The notes under the pieces were generated by a model, which worked only from the letters and a program-made list of their open reading frames with translations, was not told where the DNA came from and made no database searches. DNA of 22,054 nucleotides, taken from positions 1 to 22,054 of the IMG/VR virus record IMGVR_UViG_3300020027_000033. One strand, 5' to 3'. This document shows, piece by piece, positions 6,344-13,845 of the stretch. This stretch comes from a virus. Within the stretch, counting starts at the first letter, position 1, and each line of letters begins with the position of its first letter. Made by a program: the position numbers and the translations under genes.

Positions 6344-6564
6344 GAAACTTACTACCGTCGCGTCCTACGGTTCCATCACCAATTGTAGAAACGGCCAATT
6401 TCCAGGACGGAATCAAGAAGTGCGTCATCATGATCGACCGGGCCAAGTGGACTAATGACGCAGGCCATAAGACCTCTGACGCGTGCAGCTATTGCGGTCG
6501 TATTCCCAAGGAAGACGACCCCAATTGCGCCGGGTGTGGCGCACCGTTCCGTGCTATCAAGTAA
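6340..6564 (+). CDS. Zinc-ribbon small protein, 74 aa
   Basis: The start ATG at 6340 shares an ATGA with the preceding stop, and AGAAAGG lies just upstream; the longer frame from 6283 would overlap the micropeptide. The N-terminal half is Pro-rich and flexible. The C-terminal half has CSYC (C49, C52) and CAGC (C63, C66) separated by ten residues, a classic zinc-ribbon spacing seen in many small phage DNA- or RNA-binding proteins. The specific role is unknown. It is followed by a ribbon-helix-helix gene 3 nt later. Confidence 0.7.
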   Translation: MRNLLPSRPTVPSPIVETANFQDGIKKCVIMIDRAKWTNDAGHKTSDACSYCGRIPKEDDPNCAGCGAPFRAIK

Positions 6565-6567
6565 ACC

Positions 6568-6780
6568 ATGGCGCGCGGTCGTCCACTCGAATATGAGGAA
6601 ACTTCGTCGGAGGTCATTCGAGTCAGAATGACCCCGAGTCAGAAGTGCGCCTTAGAGAGGATGGCCGCTGATCAATCGTGTTCCATATCTAAATTGATTC
6701 GTGACGCGATCAACGGATATGTTGCAGATTACGGAGATCAGGAGGTATTTCGTAGGACCAAATTAGCTCCACCGTCGTAG
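6568..6780 (+). CDS. Ribbon-helix-helix (CopG/Arc-like) protein, 70 aa
   Basis: Residues 15-22 (EVIRVRMT) fit the antiparallel DNA-contacting beta strand. They are followed by helix A (PSQKCALERMAADQ) and a turn leading to helix B (SISKLIRDAINGYV). This is the pattern of MetJ/Arc/CopG regulators, which bind DNA as dimers. It could regulate the downstream morphogenesis operon, or act in packaging, since some small terminases bind DNA through similar small folds. The target is unknown; the palindromes and CCTAAC array near 2060-2350 are candidates only by inference. Confidence 0.75.
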   Translation: MARGRPLEYEETSSEVIRVRMTPSQKCALERMAADQSCSISKLIRDAINGYVADYGDQEVFRRTKLAPPS

Positions 6781-6803
6781 ACTCGTCTCGACGTCCAGAG
6801 CTA

Positions 6804-8174
6804 ATGTCCAATATTGGGTTTATTCGTGCCGCTTCTGCTCTTCTCGCGCGCGCCTCTCTGGCCGTGCAGGCAGGTCTTACCTTCGGCGGCAAACGAAACG
6901 TTGATGAAGCCCTCGGCTACACCAACAACATCACTCTAGAGCAGTATGACAACCGCTACAAGCGAAATGGTGTCGCTCGTAAGGTCGTCAACATCCTCCC
7001 CAAAGCTACGTGGCGCGGCGCGACGTTAGACCTCGTTGAAAACGACGATCCGAAGAATCCAACACCCTTCGAGAATGAGTGGAAGGAACTATCGAAGCGT
7101 CTGAAAATCTCCACGGTTTTCAAGCGTGCAGATTGCGTTGCCGGTCTCGGCAACTACTCCGTCATTCTGATTGGCGCGCCAGGTCCTGCGGAAACACCGT
7201 TGCCCAGTCCGCTCAAAGCGGAAGACATCTCATTTCTTTCCATCTACAAGCAGAAGGACGCCGGCATCGAAAGTTACATTTCTGATGTCGAAGACGTGCG
7301 TTACGGCCTCCCGGCCTACTACAATCTAAAGAAGTCGATCACCATCGACAATTCTACAGTTAAGACACGTCAGTTGGGTCGCACCCATTGGTCACGGATT
7401 ATCCACATTTCCGATGGCTTGCTTGATGACGAATTGATGGGCACACCGCGACTGGAATGCGTGTGGAATTTCCTGGACGATTACGACAAGGTGCGCGGCG
7501 GTGGAGCCGAATCGTTCTGGATGACCGCGCAGCCTGGAACCCAATTCGATTTGGACAAGGACGCGAAGCTTACTCCTGAAGCACAGGAGGACATGGAAGC
7601 TGAAATCGATGAATGGCACCATGCACTTCGACGCGTCGTGCAGACCAAGGGAGTCAAGATGACGCAAACGCAAGCGTCTGCCATTGATTTCAAAGGCCCG
7701 TGCGATACGATCTTGACCGCGATCGCTTCCTCCATCGACGTCCCGCAGCGCATTTTTCTTGGCTCGGAACGAGGAGAACTCGCGTCGTCACAGGACCGTG
7801 CGCAGTGGGTTGAGACCATCCAGGACCGTCGCAACGAATTCGCTGAGCCCTATGTAGTCAACCAGCTAGTAGATCGGCTGATTGAGCACAAAGCACTCAC
7901 CGAACCCAAGGAATACTCGGTGCGTTGGCCGGAGATCTTCGATATTTCCATGACAGAACGGTTGGATATGGCTGATAAGATGGCCAGTATCAACCAGAAG
8001 AATGGGGATATCGTCATGACTCCGGAGGAGATTCGTGACCGTGCCCTCGGGTGGGACCCGCTAGACGAAGCCGACCTTGATGAACTGCTTGACCGTCGCC
8101 AAGCAGAAATTGAGGCCGTGACCGTCGCGGAGCCCCCAGCACCTGGCGCAGAAGAGGAAGCGGCGGTTGCCTAA
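6804..8174 (+). CDS. Portal protein (DUF1073 / PF06381 type)
   Basis: This is the dodecameric ring at the unique capsid vertex, which binds terminase and later the connector. The sequence follows the DUF1073 anti-CBASS-portal family. An N-terminal segment (DNRYKRNGVARKVVNILP) is followed by a core GLGNYSVILIGAPG, then IIHISDGLLDDELMGTPRLE, and the family's SSQDRAQWVETIQDRR motif starting at residue 328. The C-terminus is an acidic, Ala/Pro-rich tail. Length (456 aa) is normal. The stop overlaps the start of the next gene. No C-terminal 2H phosphodiesterase (Acb1) domain is fused, as it is in some relatives. The start ATG at 6804 has only a weak ribosome-binding site. Confidence 0.9.
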   Translation: MSNIGFIRAASALLARASLAVQAGLTFGGKRNVDEALGYTNNITLEQYDNRYKRNGVARKVVNILPKATWRGATLDLVENDDPKNPTPFENEWKELSKRLKISTVFKRADCVAGLGNYSVILIGAPGPAETPLPSPLKAEDISFLSIYKQKDAGIESYISDVEDVRYGLPAYYNLKKSITIDNSTVKTRQLGRTHWSRIIHISDGLLDDELMGTPRLECVWNFLDDYDKVRGGGAESFWMTAQPGTQFDLDKDAKLTPEAQEDMEAEIDEWHHALRRVVQTKGVKMTQTQASAIDFKGPCDTILTAIASSIDVPQRIFLGSERGELASSQDRAQWVETIQDRRNEFAEPYVVNQLVDRLIEHKALTEPKEYSVRWPEIFDISMTERLDMADKMASINQKNGDIVMTPEEIRDRALGWDPLDEADLDELLDRRQAEIEAVTVAEPPAPGAEEEAAVA

Positions 8175-9078
8175 GCATCCGGTTAGGCACGTTGCAGACA
8201 CGTATACGGGCCGAACGCGCATGGTATTCATGCGAGCGTTCAGTGCAGGGAAGCGAAAGATGAGTCTAGCAAAGCTTACATCGGCATTCGCGTCCCATGA
8301 CCGTGCGGTCCTGGAACAGAGTGTCGATCGGGCTTTGTTGACCATTGAGAATGAGCTTTCGGAGACCGCGCCTCCGCTGCTGTTCAACATTCTGACGGCC
8401 GCTGGACGCGCCACGGCTTCGACGTTCCGGAAACCTAAGAAAGCTGTGGATTTGAGTGCGGCGAAGAGCAAACCGTCCATTCATTTTAGCAATACGAATC
8501 CGCAAGCTATCGCGTGGGCACGGACACAATCGGCGCAGTTGGTGACGGATATCACCAATGAAACCCGGTCGTCGATCCAAGAGATCATGGCTCGTTCTTT
8601 CTCAGAGAAGTTTCCGCCGGCGCAATCCGCGCGACTCCTTCGAGAGGTTGTGAGTTTGAACTTGCGCCAGGCAAAGGCTCTGGCAAATTTTCAAGTTGCT
8701 GTAGTGAACAATCCGGGCAAGATCGTGCAGGCCGGATCACTCCGCATTCGCGTTCCGGAAGGTGGGATGTCGAAAGCGAAGTTGGACAGTTACATGATGC
8801 GCTACGCGGAGAAGCTGCAGCGCAATCGGGCGATGATGATCGCGCGCACAGAAACGATGGGCGCGGCAAACGAGGGCCAACGTCAACTCTGGCTGCAGGC
8901 CCGCGACAACGGATTGCTGACGGGCAAGGAACGGCGCGTGTGGATTGCAGGCGATCCATGCGATGATTGTCGACCGTTCGAAGACATGACGGCTCCGTTG
9001 ACGTCACCGTTCCAGGGTGGACCAATGAATCCGCCACTGCATCCGATGTGCCGTTGCACGACGGGATTAGTGTTGTAA
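8167..9078 (+). CDS. Head morphogenesis protein (Mu gpF / SPP1 gp7-like)
   Basis: This is a minor head protein associated with the portal and ejected DNA. The C-terminal third has the family signature: MMIARTETMGAANEGQ, a VWIAGDPCDDC segment (C265, C268), and the terminal PPLHPMCRC (289-297) whose Cys/His may bind metal. A TTG start at 8167 sits 8 nt after GAGGAAG and overlaps the portal stop; an ATG at 8221 is the alternative, giving a product 18 residues shorter. The N-terminal part is helical and basic. It follows the portal directly, the usual order. The stop overlaps the next start (TAATG). Confidence 0.88.
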   Translation: MPKHPVRHVADTYTGRTRMVFMRAFSAGKRKMSLAKLTSAFASHDRAVLEQSVDRALLTIENELSETAPPLLFNILTAAGRATASTFRKPKKAVDLSAAKSKPSIHFSNTNPQAIAWARTQSAQLVTDITNETRSSIQEIMARSFSEKFPPAQSARLLREVVSLNLRQAKALANFQVAVVNNPGKIVQAGSLRIRVPEGGMSKAKLDSYMMRYAEKLQRNRAMMIARTETMGAANEGQRQLWLQARDNGLLTGKERRVWIAGDPCDDCRPFEDMTAPLTSPFQGGPMNPPLHPMCRCTTGLVL

Positions 9079-10700
9079 TGGCCGCCGAAGCTCGCAATTT
9101 CCTACTGACCTTGTCGGGATCGGGACTCCGATCTGCGATGTATGAAGGCAAGAGCCATTTGGTGGTTCCTGTCGTCATGATGGTCGAAGGGGTTGTCTGG
9201 GCCGTGAACTCTCCGGCACCAGAACTCGTGGAGGAAGACGAGCTAATCAAGGCGTTCAAGGGTTGGAATGGTCGGCCGGTCATGGGAGAGCATCCCCAAC
9301 GTGACGGGCAGATGATTTCAGCCAATGAGCCCTCAGTCCTAGAGCAGCACGCGTTCGGTATCGTGTTCAACGCTTACGTCAAGAACAAGAAACTTGCCGG
9401 CGAAGCTTGGATTGATGCGCTCAAGGCTGGAAAGACTGAAGTTGGACGCGCGGTGCTTGAACGTCTGAACAACGGGAAGATGGTTGAGATTTCTGTGGGC
9501 GCGTTCATACAAATCGAACATGTCGCGGGAGATTTCAACGGACAAAAATACGAAGGTCGGTGGACGGAGATCGTTCCTGACCATCTCGCATTCTTGCCCA
9601 ACGACATCGGAGCATGCAGTATCGAGGCCGGTTGTGGAGCACCGCGCACGGCCGCTCATCACCATCGTCTTACTGAACAAGGAATTGAAATCATGGCCGA
9701 AACAGCAGCGACGGGTGACGCGCCCAAGACTCCGGTGGTTGTTCCGACGTGGAAAGAGCGGATTGCTGCTCTTCTCAAGTTTCGCTCCAACAAGACCGAA
9801 GAGGTCAGCGTCAATGAGCTCTGGGGTGCCCTCGGGGATGCGTTGCGTGCTGTAGAACCGGGATACCTCGGCATCGAAGATGTGATCCTTGGCGCGTCAC
9901 AGGTTATCTACGCGGTGGATCCCGGAACGTTCGGGATTTTCATGCGCGACTACACCATGGCCGATGGGACCGTGTCGCTCGGTAAGGGCAAGACGGAAGT
10001 TCAGCCCGTTCGGGTCTGGGAACCGGTGGCTGCGCAGGGTGCGCCGGCCACTCCACGTGGCGCCTGCGGTTGTGGCGCCTCTACATCAACACAAGTCACA
10101 GCCGCTGAAGGAGACACGAAAATGGCGAAGGCAAAGAAAGAGATTGTGGACGGTCTGATCGCGAACACGGCCACGCCGTGGGTGGAAACCGATCGGTCGT
10201 TCTTGGAAGGGCTCGATGACGCCCGACTGACCGCATTCGAGGCGCAGGTCAAGCCCGCTGCCACGACGGAGACGGCGCAGCCGGTCGCACAGCCTGCCGC
10301 CGCTGCGGCCGCGACAACGCAGCCGGTGGCGCAGACGACGCAGACCGTGGTGGCGCTGACCACGGAGCAATATATCGCGCAGGCTCCGGTCGAATTGCAG
10401 GAGACGTTGCGTGAGGGACTCCGGGCGTCGCAGGCGGCGCGAACCAAGGCCGTCACTTCGCTGAAGGATTCCAAGCGCTGCGCGTTCACCGACGCGGAGT
10501 TGGCCGCGATGCCGATGGAGCATCTCAATCGGATGGTCACGTTGCTCGGCGCGCCCGCGCGGACGGGTCCGACCGTGGTGGACTTCTCCACGCGCAACAC
10601 GACTGCGGCTGCGGCCGGTTCGGAAGAGGAAACCGGCGCACCGGAACCGATCGACCTCGCGGGCAACATTCGCGCGGCGGCACTCGCTGCCAAGAAGTAA
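9078..10700 (+). CDS. DUF2213 protein, likely prohead protease-scaffold fusion, 540 aa
   Basis: The start ATG at 9078 overlaps the upstream stop (TAATG); a longer frame from 8967 would overlap the head protein and is not favoured. Residues 1-200 match DUF2213, with VPVVMMVEGVVWAVN and WNGRPVMGEHP (63-73) and later VEISVGAF. In phage neighbourhoods this family occupies the prohead-protease position. Residues about 206-320 form a second module (ELWGALGDALRAVEPGYLG), followed by a Cys-rich turn CGCG (330-333). Residues 349-540 are Ala/Thr/Gln-rich and charged, like a scaffold. Strong in-frame internal starts at 9693 and 10122 suggest shorter products from the same frame. Protease activity is inferred; no catalytic triad can be assigned by eye. 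Confidence 0.85.
   Translation: MAAEARNFLLTLSGSGLRSAMYEGKSHLVVPVVMMVEGVVWAVNSPAPELVEEDELIKAFKGWNGRPVMGEHPQRDGQMISANEPSVLEQHAFGIVFNAYVKNKKLAGEAWIDALKAGKTEVGRAVLERLNNGKMVEISVGAFIQIEHVAGDFNGQKYEGRWTEIVPDHLAFLPNDIGACSIEAGCGAPRTAAHHHRLTEQGIEIMAETAATGDAPKTPVVVPTWKERIAALLKFRSNKTEEVSVNELWGALGDALRAVEPGYLGIEDVILGASQVIYAVDPGTFGIFMRDYTMADGTVSLGKGKTEVQPVRVWEPVAAQGAPATPRGACGCGASTSTQVTAAEGDTKMAKAKKEIVDGLIANTATPWVETDRSFLEGLDDARLTAFEAQVKPAATTETAQPVAQPAAAAAATTQPVAQTTQTVVALTTEQYIAQAPVELQETLREGLRASQAARTKAVTSLKDSKRCAFTDAELAAMPMEHLNRMVTLLGAPARTGPTVVDFSTRNTTAAAAGSEEETGAPEPIDLAGNIRAAALAAKK
9679..9695 (+). promoter_or_regulatory. Possible internal ribosome-binding site and start (ATG 9693)
   Basis: AAGGA (9679-9683) precedes an in-frame ATG at 9693 by 9 nt, within the context GAAATCATGGCC. 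Many real starts in this genome also read ATCATG (3028, 4013, 10738, 11787). It falls exactly at the end of the DUF2213 domain (residue 206), so it would give a 335-aa product lacking that domain. Use of this start is inferred. Confidence 0.35.
10122..10700 (+). CDS. Nested in-frame scaffold protein, 192 aa (internal start)
   Basis: Inside the DUF2213 gene and in the same frame, GAAGGAGA (10107-10114) lies 7 nt before an ATG at 10122. The context GGAGACACGAAAATGGC closely resembles the start of the very next gene (GAGGACACGAATCATGGC at 10738). The product begins MAKAKKEIVDGLIANTATP, then has an Ala/Gln/Thr-rich linker, a helical segment (EQYIAQAPVELQETLREGL), a DAELAAMPMEHLNRMVTLLG region and a basic/Ala C-terminus. 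This composition is typical of capsid scaffolds, which template procapsid assembly and are removed later. Lambda C/Nu3 uses the same nested plan. Codon use is noticeably GC-rich, like the other capsid genes. Confidence 0.65.
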   Translation: MAKAKKEIVDGLIANTATPWVETDRSFLEGLDDARLTAFEAQVKPAATTETAQPVAQPAAAAAATTQPVAQTTQTVVALTTEQYIAQAPVELQETLREGLRASQAARTKAVTSLKDSKRCAFTDAELAAMPMEHLNRMVTLLGAPARTGPTVVDFSTRNTTAAAAGSEEETGAPEPIDLAGNIRAAALAAKK

Positions 10701-10737
10701 CTTCGTCAACCTCGTGATCAGTTAGAGGACACGAATC

Positions 10738-11253
10738 ATGGCAACGAGTCTCGCATCGCGGTTGGATGTCAACTTCTCCTTCGTGGAGAAGAATCCACAG
10801 GACCTGGGCGCATCCGAAATGAAATCGGCTGTCGCCTATGCCAAGAAACTGCTGGACGGCATCTCATCCGGTCAGGCCGACAAGATTGTCGGCGATACGG
10901 TCACGCTCGCGGACGGAGGCAATGTCAGCATCGATCTCGCCGGTTCGCTGACCGATCTGCTCACCGGCGCGTTGGTCACCTTGGCCAAGGTCAAGATGGT
11001 CTTGGTGGTCAGCAAGGAAAACAACACCACGCGTTTGACCATCAGCCGACCGGCGTCCAATGGTGCGCCGTTGTTCGGCGCGGCGAGTGGCGCGCTGGCG
11101 TCTCTCGGCGCGGATGGGGTGTTTCTGGCGTTCGATCCCGGCGTTGCTGGGTTGTTCACCGTGGTCGCGGCCACCGGCGATTTGCTCAACTTCGCCAATT
11201 CGGCGGGCGCGGTCGCCACCTTCACTTACGTCGTTGTCGGCACCAGCGCGTAA
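10738..11253 (+). CDS. Putative virion structural protein (head fibre/decoration-like), 171 aa
   Basis: The start ATG at 10738 is preceded by AGAGGACACG. An N-terminal helical region (EMKSAVAYAKKLLDGI) is followed by Gly/Ala/Val-rich beta-like sequence. The C-terminus contains FDPGVAGLFTVVAATGDLL and NSAGAVATFTYVVVG, a pattern I associate with small head or capsid-surface proteins between scaffold and capsid genes. It has no membrane or enzymatic motifs. Its position between the scaffold and a second small capsid-associated protein, and its GC-rich codon use, suggest a moderately abundant virion component. The exact role is not established. Confidence 0.6.
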   Translation: MATSLASRLDVNFSFVEKNPQDLGASEMKSAVAYAKKLLDGISSGQADKIVGDTVTLADGGNVSIDLAGSLTDLLTGALVTLAKVKMVLVVSKENNTTRLTISRPASNGAPLFGAASGALASLGADGVFLAFDPGVAGLFTVVAATGDLLNFANSAGAVATFTYVVVGTSA

Positions 11254-11301
11254 ACACCAAACAGCACCGGAGCATTTCAACTTTCGACAGGAGATAGAAC
11301 T

Positions 11302-11736
11302 ATGGCAACGCGTCCCATCAAGCTGTTGGGTGAGCCCATCCAGAACGAGGATGACAAGGCGGCCGACGGCACCATTCTTCCTGGTCATTTGCTGGCCTAC
11401 AATGGCGGAGGCAATCTGATCCGCCATGCGACGGCCGGCGGCAAGGCTCAGAAGAAATTCGCCATGGAACGTGAGGAAGCTGGCCAGGGCAGCGACGTTC
11501 TGTATGCCACAGGCGACATCGTCAAGGTTGGCGTGTTTGCCACTGGCGATCGCGTCAATGCGTTGGTTGCGGCCGCTGCCGCCGCTATCGTCAAGGGAGA
11601 CAGGCTGACATCGGCCGGCGACGGAACGCTGAAGAAGTCCAACGGGACAACCGACAACGAGATCGCGGTCGCGTCGGTGGCCCTCGACAATTCCGCCGGT
11701 GCGTCTGCCGCGCGGTTGGATGCGGAAATTCTGTAA
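11302..11736 (+). CDS. Capsid decoration (head-stabilising) protein candidate, 144 aa
   Basis: AGGAGA precedes the ATG at 11302 at good spacing. The product contains a GDIVKVGVFATGDRVNALVA segment, then KGDRLTSAGDGTLKK and a C-terminal VASVALDNSAGASAARL. The 'GDxLxSxGDGTLxK' pattern is common in small head proteins encoded just before the major capsid gene, which cement or decorate the shell from outside. The gene immediately precedes the major capsid protein. Codon use is GC-rich, consistent with high expression. Lambda gpD-like function is an inference from position and pattern. Confidence 0.7.
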   Translation: MATRPIKLLGEPIQNEDDKAADGTILPGHLLAYNGGGNLIRHATAGGKAQKKFAMEREEAGQGSDVLYATGDIVKVGVFATGDRVNALVAAAAAAIVKGDRLTSAGDGTLKKSNGTTDNEIAVASVALDNSAGASAARLDAEIL

Positions 11737-11786
11737 CCTGCGTCAACGCGCGAGCGGTCAATCGCAGATAGTTGAGGGAGTCAATC

Positions 11787-12863
11787 ATGTCAGATTTCGC
11801 AAGCATCGACACCGGCCGCTCGATCATGGGCGGTGGCGGTGGAAAGTGGGCTGGCGAACAGTTCATGCGCGCAATGGCGATGAATAAACCCATCGCAACG
11901 TCGTTGCTGCGCACCAATGAACTGTTGCGCCGGGACGAGTGGAAGGTGTTGGATCAGGCGCTAGTGACAGCATATCAAACCCGCATTCGCGCGGTTGCCG
12001 ACGTGCTCGCGGCCGGTCTCACCCATCCGATCGCCAACGGCCTCGGCAAGACCATCCTCGAATGGGAGAAGATGGGCGACATGATGGGTGCTGACGTTTC
12101 TCTGGACGGCATCACCCGCACGGAAAACGACCGGTTGGACTTCGGATGGTCCGGTCTGCCATTGCCCATCACCCACAAGGATTGGTATCTGAATCTGCGC
12201 ATGCTCGCGGCGTCCCGCGAACGTGGCGAAGCCATCGATACCACCTACAGCCGGGTGGCGGGTCGCAAGATCGCCGAGGCATCGGAAGAAATCCTCATTC
12301 GTGGCGGTATCACCACGATGCGCGGGTTCAAGACCCTGAAGTTCATGGGTCTGAATGTCTACGGCTACACCACGTATCCCGACCGCAACGCCATCACGTT
12401 CGGTGACGCGACGGGCGTGGGCGTGGTCACGTCGATTCCGTGGGGCGATGCGACCAAGACCGGCGACGGTATCTTGGCGGACGTCAAGCGTCTGATCGCT
12501 GCGGCCGAGGGTGATCGCAAGTTCGGGCCTTACATCATCTACGTGGGTGGCACGGCGGCATCGCTCAAGCTCGCGTCGGACTACAAGGCCGCGACATCCA
12601 CCACGATTCGCCAGCGCATTCTGGACTTGGAGCAGATCTCCGACATCCGCACGCTCGACATGCTGCCGGTGAACGAGGTGTTGCTCATCGAGATGTCCAG
12701 CGACACTATCGAGATGGTCATCGGCGAACCGCTGCAGACCGTGCAGTGGGACGTCCATGGCGGATTCCAGATCAACTTCAAGGGCTTCCAGATCGTGGTG
12801 CCTCTGATTCGGTCGGACTCCGAAGGTCGCTGCGGCATCGTGCACATGACGGTGGCTCCGTAA
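11787..12863 (+). CDS. Major capsid protein, HK97 fold, encapsulin-like
   Basis: The ATG at 11787 follows AGGGAG at 7 nt; an upstream TTG at 11772 is rejected. Residues 51-75 (EWKVLDQALVTAYQTRIRAV) and 124-140 (LPLPITHKDWYLNLRML), then GEAIDTTYSRVAGRKIAEASEE, match the encapsulin/Linocin-M18 pattern: a PLP-x-x-x-KD strand followed by the long spine helix. The C-terminal part (YIIYVGGTAAS, VIGEPLQTVQWDVHGGFQ, FQIVVPLI) fits the A-domain and closing strands. The 358-residue length is right for a phage capsid subunit. It lies after the scaffold and decoration genes. A 9-bp hairpin follows the stop. The N-terminus is Gly-rich (GGGGGK, 15-20). Confidence 0.88.
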   Translation: MSDFASIDTGRSIMGGGGGKWAGEQFMRAMAMNKPIATSLLRTNELLRRDEWKVLDQALVTAYQTRIRAVADVLAAGLTHPIANGLGKTILEWEKMGDMMGADVSLDGITRTENDRLDFGWSGLPLPITHKDWYLNLRMLAASRERGEAIDTTYSRVAGRKIAEASEEILIRGGITTMRGFKTLKFMGLNVYGYTTYPDRNAITFGDATGVGVVTSIPWGDATKTGDGILADVKRLIAAAEGDRKFGPYIIYVGGTAASLKLASDYKAATSTTIRQRILDLEQISDIRTLDMLPVNEVLLIEMSSDTIEMVIGEPLQTVQWDVHGGFQINFKGFQIVVPLIRSDSEGRCGIVHMTVAP

Positions 12864-12880
12864 ACGGAAGTCCATCAACG

Positions 12881-12902
12881 GGTGGCTCGGAGTCGAGCCA
12901 CC
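12881..12902 (+). terminator. Perfect 9-bp hairpin after the major capsid gene
   Basis: GGTGGCTCG (12881-12889) pairs perfectly with CGAGCCACC (12894-12902) around the loop GAGT. It lies 17 nt after the capsid stop. No long T-run follows, so it may be a weak terminator, or a stabilising or processing structure that sets the ratio of capsid to downstream transcripts. Confidence 0.55.
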
Positions 12903-12930
12903 AACTCACTTTCGAGAAAGGAACATCGTC

Positions 12931-13323
12931 ATGCGTTATCGAGTCAAGCTCGGAGCAAAATACACGGTGGGCGACAAGCGAGTCCCACCGGGCACCATTC
13001 TTCCGCCGCTCAGCAAGGAGCAAGTTCAGGCTCTGGAAGGCATCATCGAGCCGGTGGAAAGCGTGCTGTCGGATCGTCAACAGCCTGGTCAATTCGCGGC
13101 CAACGACCCGGGTGAATTCATGGACGCGGATGACGAACAGCCACCGCTGCCGCCACCGCCGCCCAAGCCGGCCAAGCCCGTGACGACGCCGGTCGCACCG
13201 GCTGTGGTTCCGACCGCGCCGAAAGCCACCACGGTTGCTGTTCCGGCTGCGGCTCCGGCCAACGCACCCAAGGCCCCGGAAGTCAAGACGCCGGAGCAGT
13301 TGATCAACGACGCCAAGAAGTAA
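12931..13323 (+). CDS. Pro/Ala-rich head-associated protein, 130 aa
   Basis: GAGAAAGGAAC lies just before the ATG at 12931. The first 45 residues (MRYRVKLGAKYTVGDKRVPP...) form a small folded region. The rest is a long linker rich in Pro, Ala, Val and Lys, with a run of prolines (PPLPPPPPKPAKP) and a final short helix (TPEQLINDAKK). It sits between the capsid and connector genes and may be a minor head or tether protein. No enzymatic motif and no exact family are recognised. Confidence 0.65.
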   Translation: MRYRVKLGAKYTVGDKRVPPGTILPPLSKEQVQALEGIIEPVESVLSDRQQPGQFAANDPGEFMDADDEQPPLPPPPPKPAKPVTTPVAPAVVPTAPKATTVAVPAAAPANAPKAPEVKTPEQLINDAKK

Positions 13324-13335
13324 TCACCACGAACA

Positions 13336-13845
13336 ATGGCTCTAATCGCAACTCCAGGCACGGCAGACGCTAACAGCTACCTCACGGTGGCGGAGGCCGA
13401 CGCCTATTTTGCGGAGCGATTGTATTCTGAAGCCTGGGGCGCAGCTTCCAACGAGAACAAGGAAGCTGCGCTCATCATGGCAACAGGATTGCTGGATTCA
13501 TCTTACGTGTGGTCGGGTAGCGCGACGACACCAGACCAAACGTTGGCTTGGCCACGCACGGGTATGAAGCTGTATGGGCAGACGATCGCGTCAGACGTCA
13601 TCCCTCGATTGGTCAAGAAGGCAACGGCGGAAATCGCGTTGTATCTTTTGGGCAACAATCCATTGGCGGTGGGTGATACAGACAACATCTCGAAGGTCAA
13701 GGCCGGCCCAGTAGAAGTCCAATTCAAGGACTCGGCGAAGATCACCGTTCTCCCGTCGAACATCTTGTCGTTCATTCCAATTGGATGGGTTATCGTGGAC
13801 GACCCGGACGATACATCATTTGAAGCCATATTCAAGGTCTTATGA
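13336..13845 (+). CDS. Head-tail connector (DnaT-like/gp6-type adaptor), 169 aa
   Basis: The sequence fits the phage family labelled 'putative DnaT-like ssDNA binding protein', now viewed as head-tail adaptors. It opens with ANSYLTVAEADAYFAERL, continues with NKEAALIMATGLLDSSYVW and the hallmark QTLAWPRTGM, and then VIPRLVKKATAEIALYLLG. Such proteins form a ring under the portal. It is the first gene of the neck cluster, as expected. There is no strong Shine-Dalgarno site before the ATG at 13336. The stop overlaps the next start (ATGA). The DnaT name is a family label, not evidence of replication function. Confidence 0.8.
   Translation: MALIATPGTADANSYLTVAEADAYFAERLYSEAWGAASNENKEAALIMATGLLDSSYVWSGSATTPDQTLAWPRTGMKLYGQTIASDVIPRLVKKATAEIALYLLGNNPLAVGDTDNISKVKAGPVEVQFKDSAKITVLPSNILSFIPIGWVIVDDPDDTSFEAIFKVL

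Noticed and set aside
6804-8174. Anti-CBASS Acb1 nuclease fused to the DUF1073 portal
   Set aside because: The protein ends at the normal portal length with an acidic tail and shows no pair of HxT/S motifs, so only the portal part is supported.
8585-9370. 261-aa reading frame on the minus strand
   Set aside because: It spans two coupled + strand genes (head morphogenesis and DUF2213), is Ser/Arg/Pro-rich and matches no fold pattern.
10001-10693. 230-aa reading frame on the minus strand
   Set aside because: It is opposite the GC-rich scaffold region; its Ala/Ser/Cys-rich product mirrors the codons of the real gene and lacks a ribosome-binding context.
11961-12878. 305-aa reading frame on the minus strand
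   Set aside because: It lies wholly opposite the well-supported major capsid gene and has Arg/His/Asp-rich low-quality composition typical of a shadow frame.
13336-13845. Replication role for the 'DnaT-like' protein
   Set aside because: The gene sits in the neck cluster between head and tail genes; the family name is historical and the position supports a head-tail adaptor.
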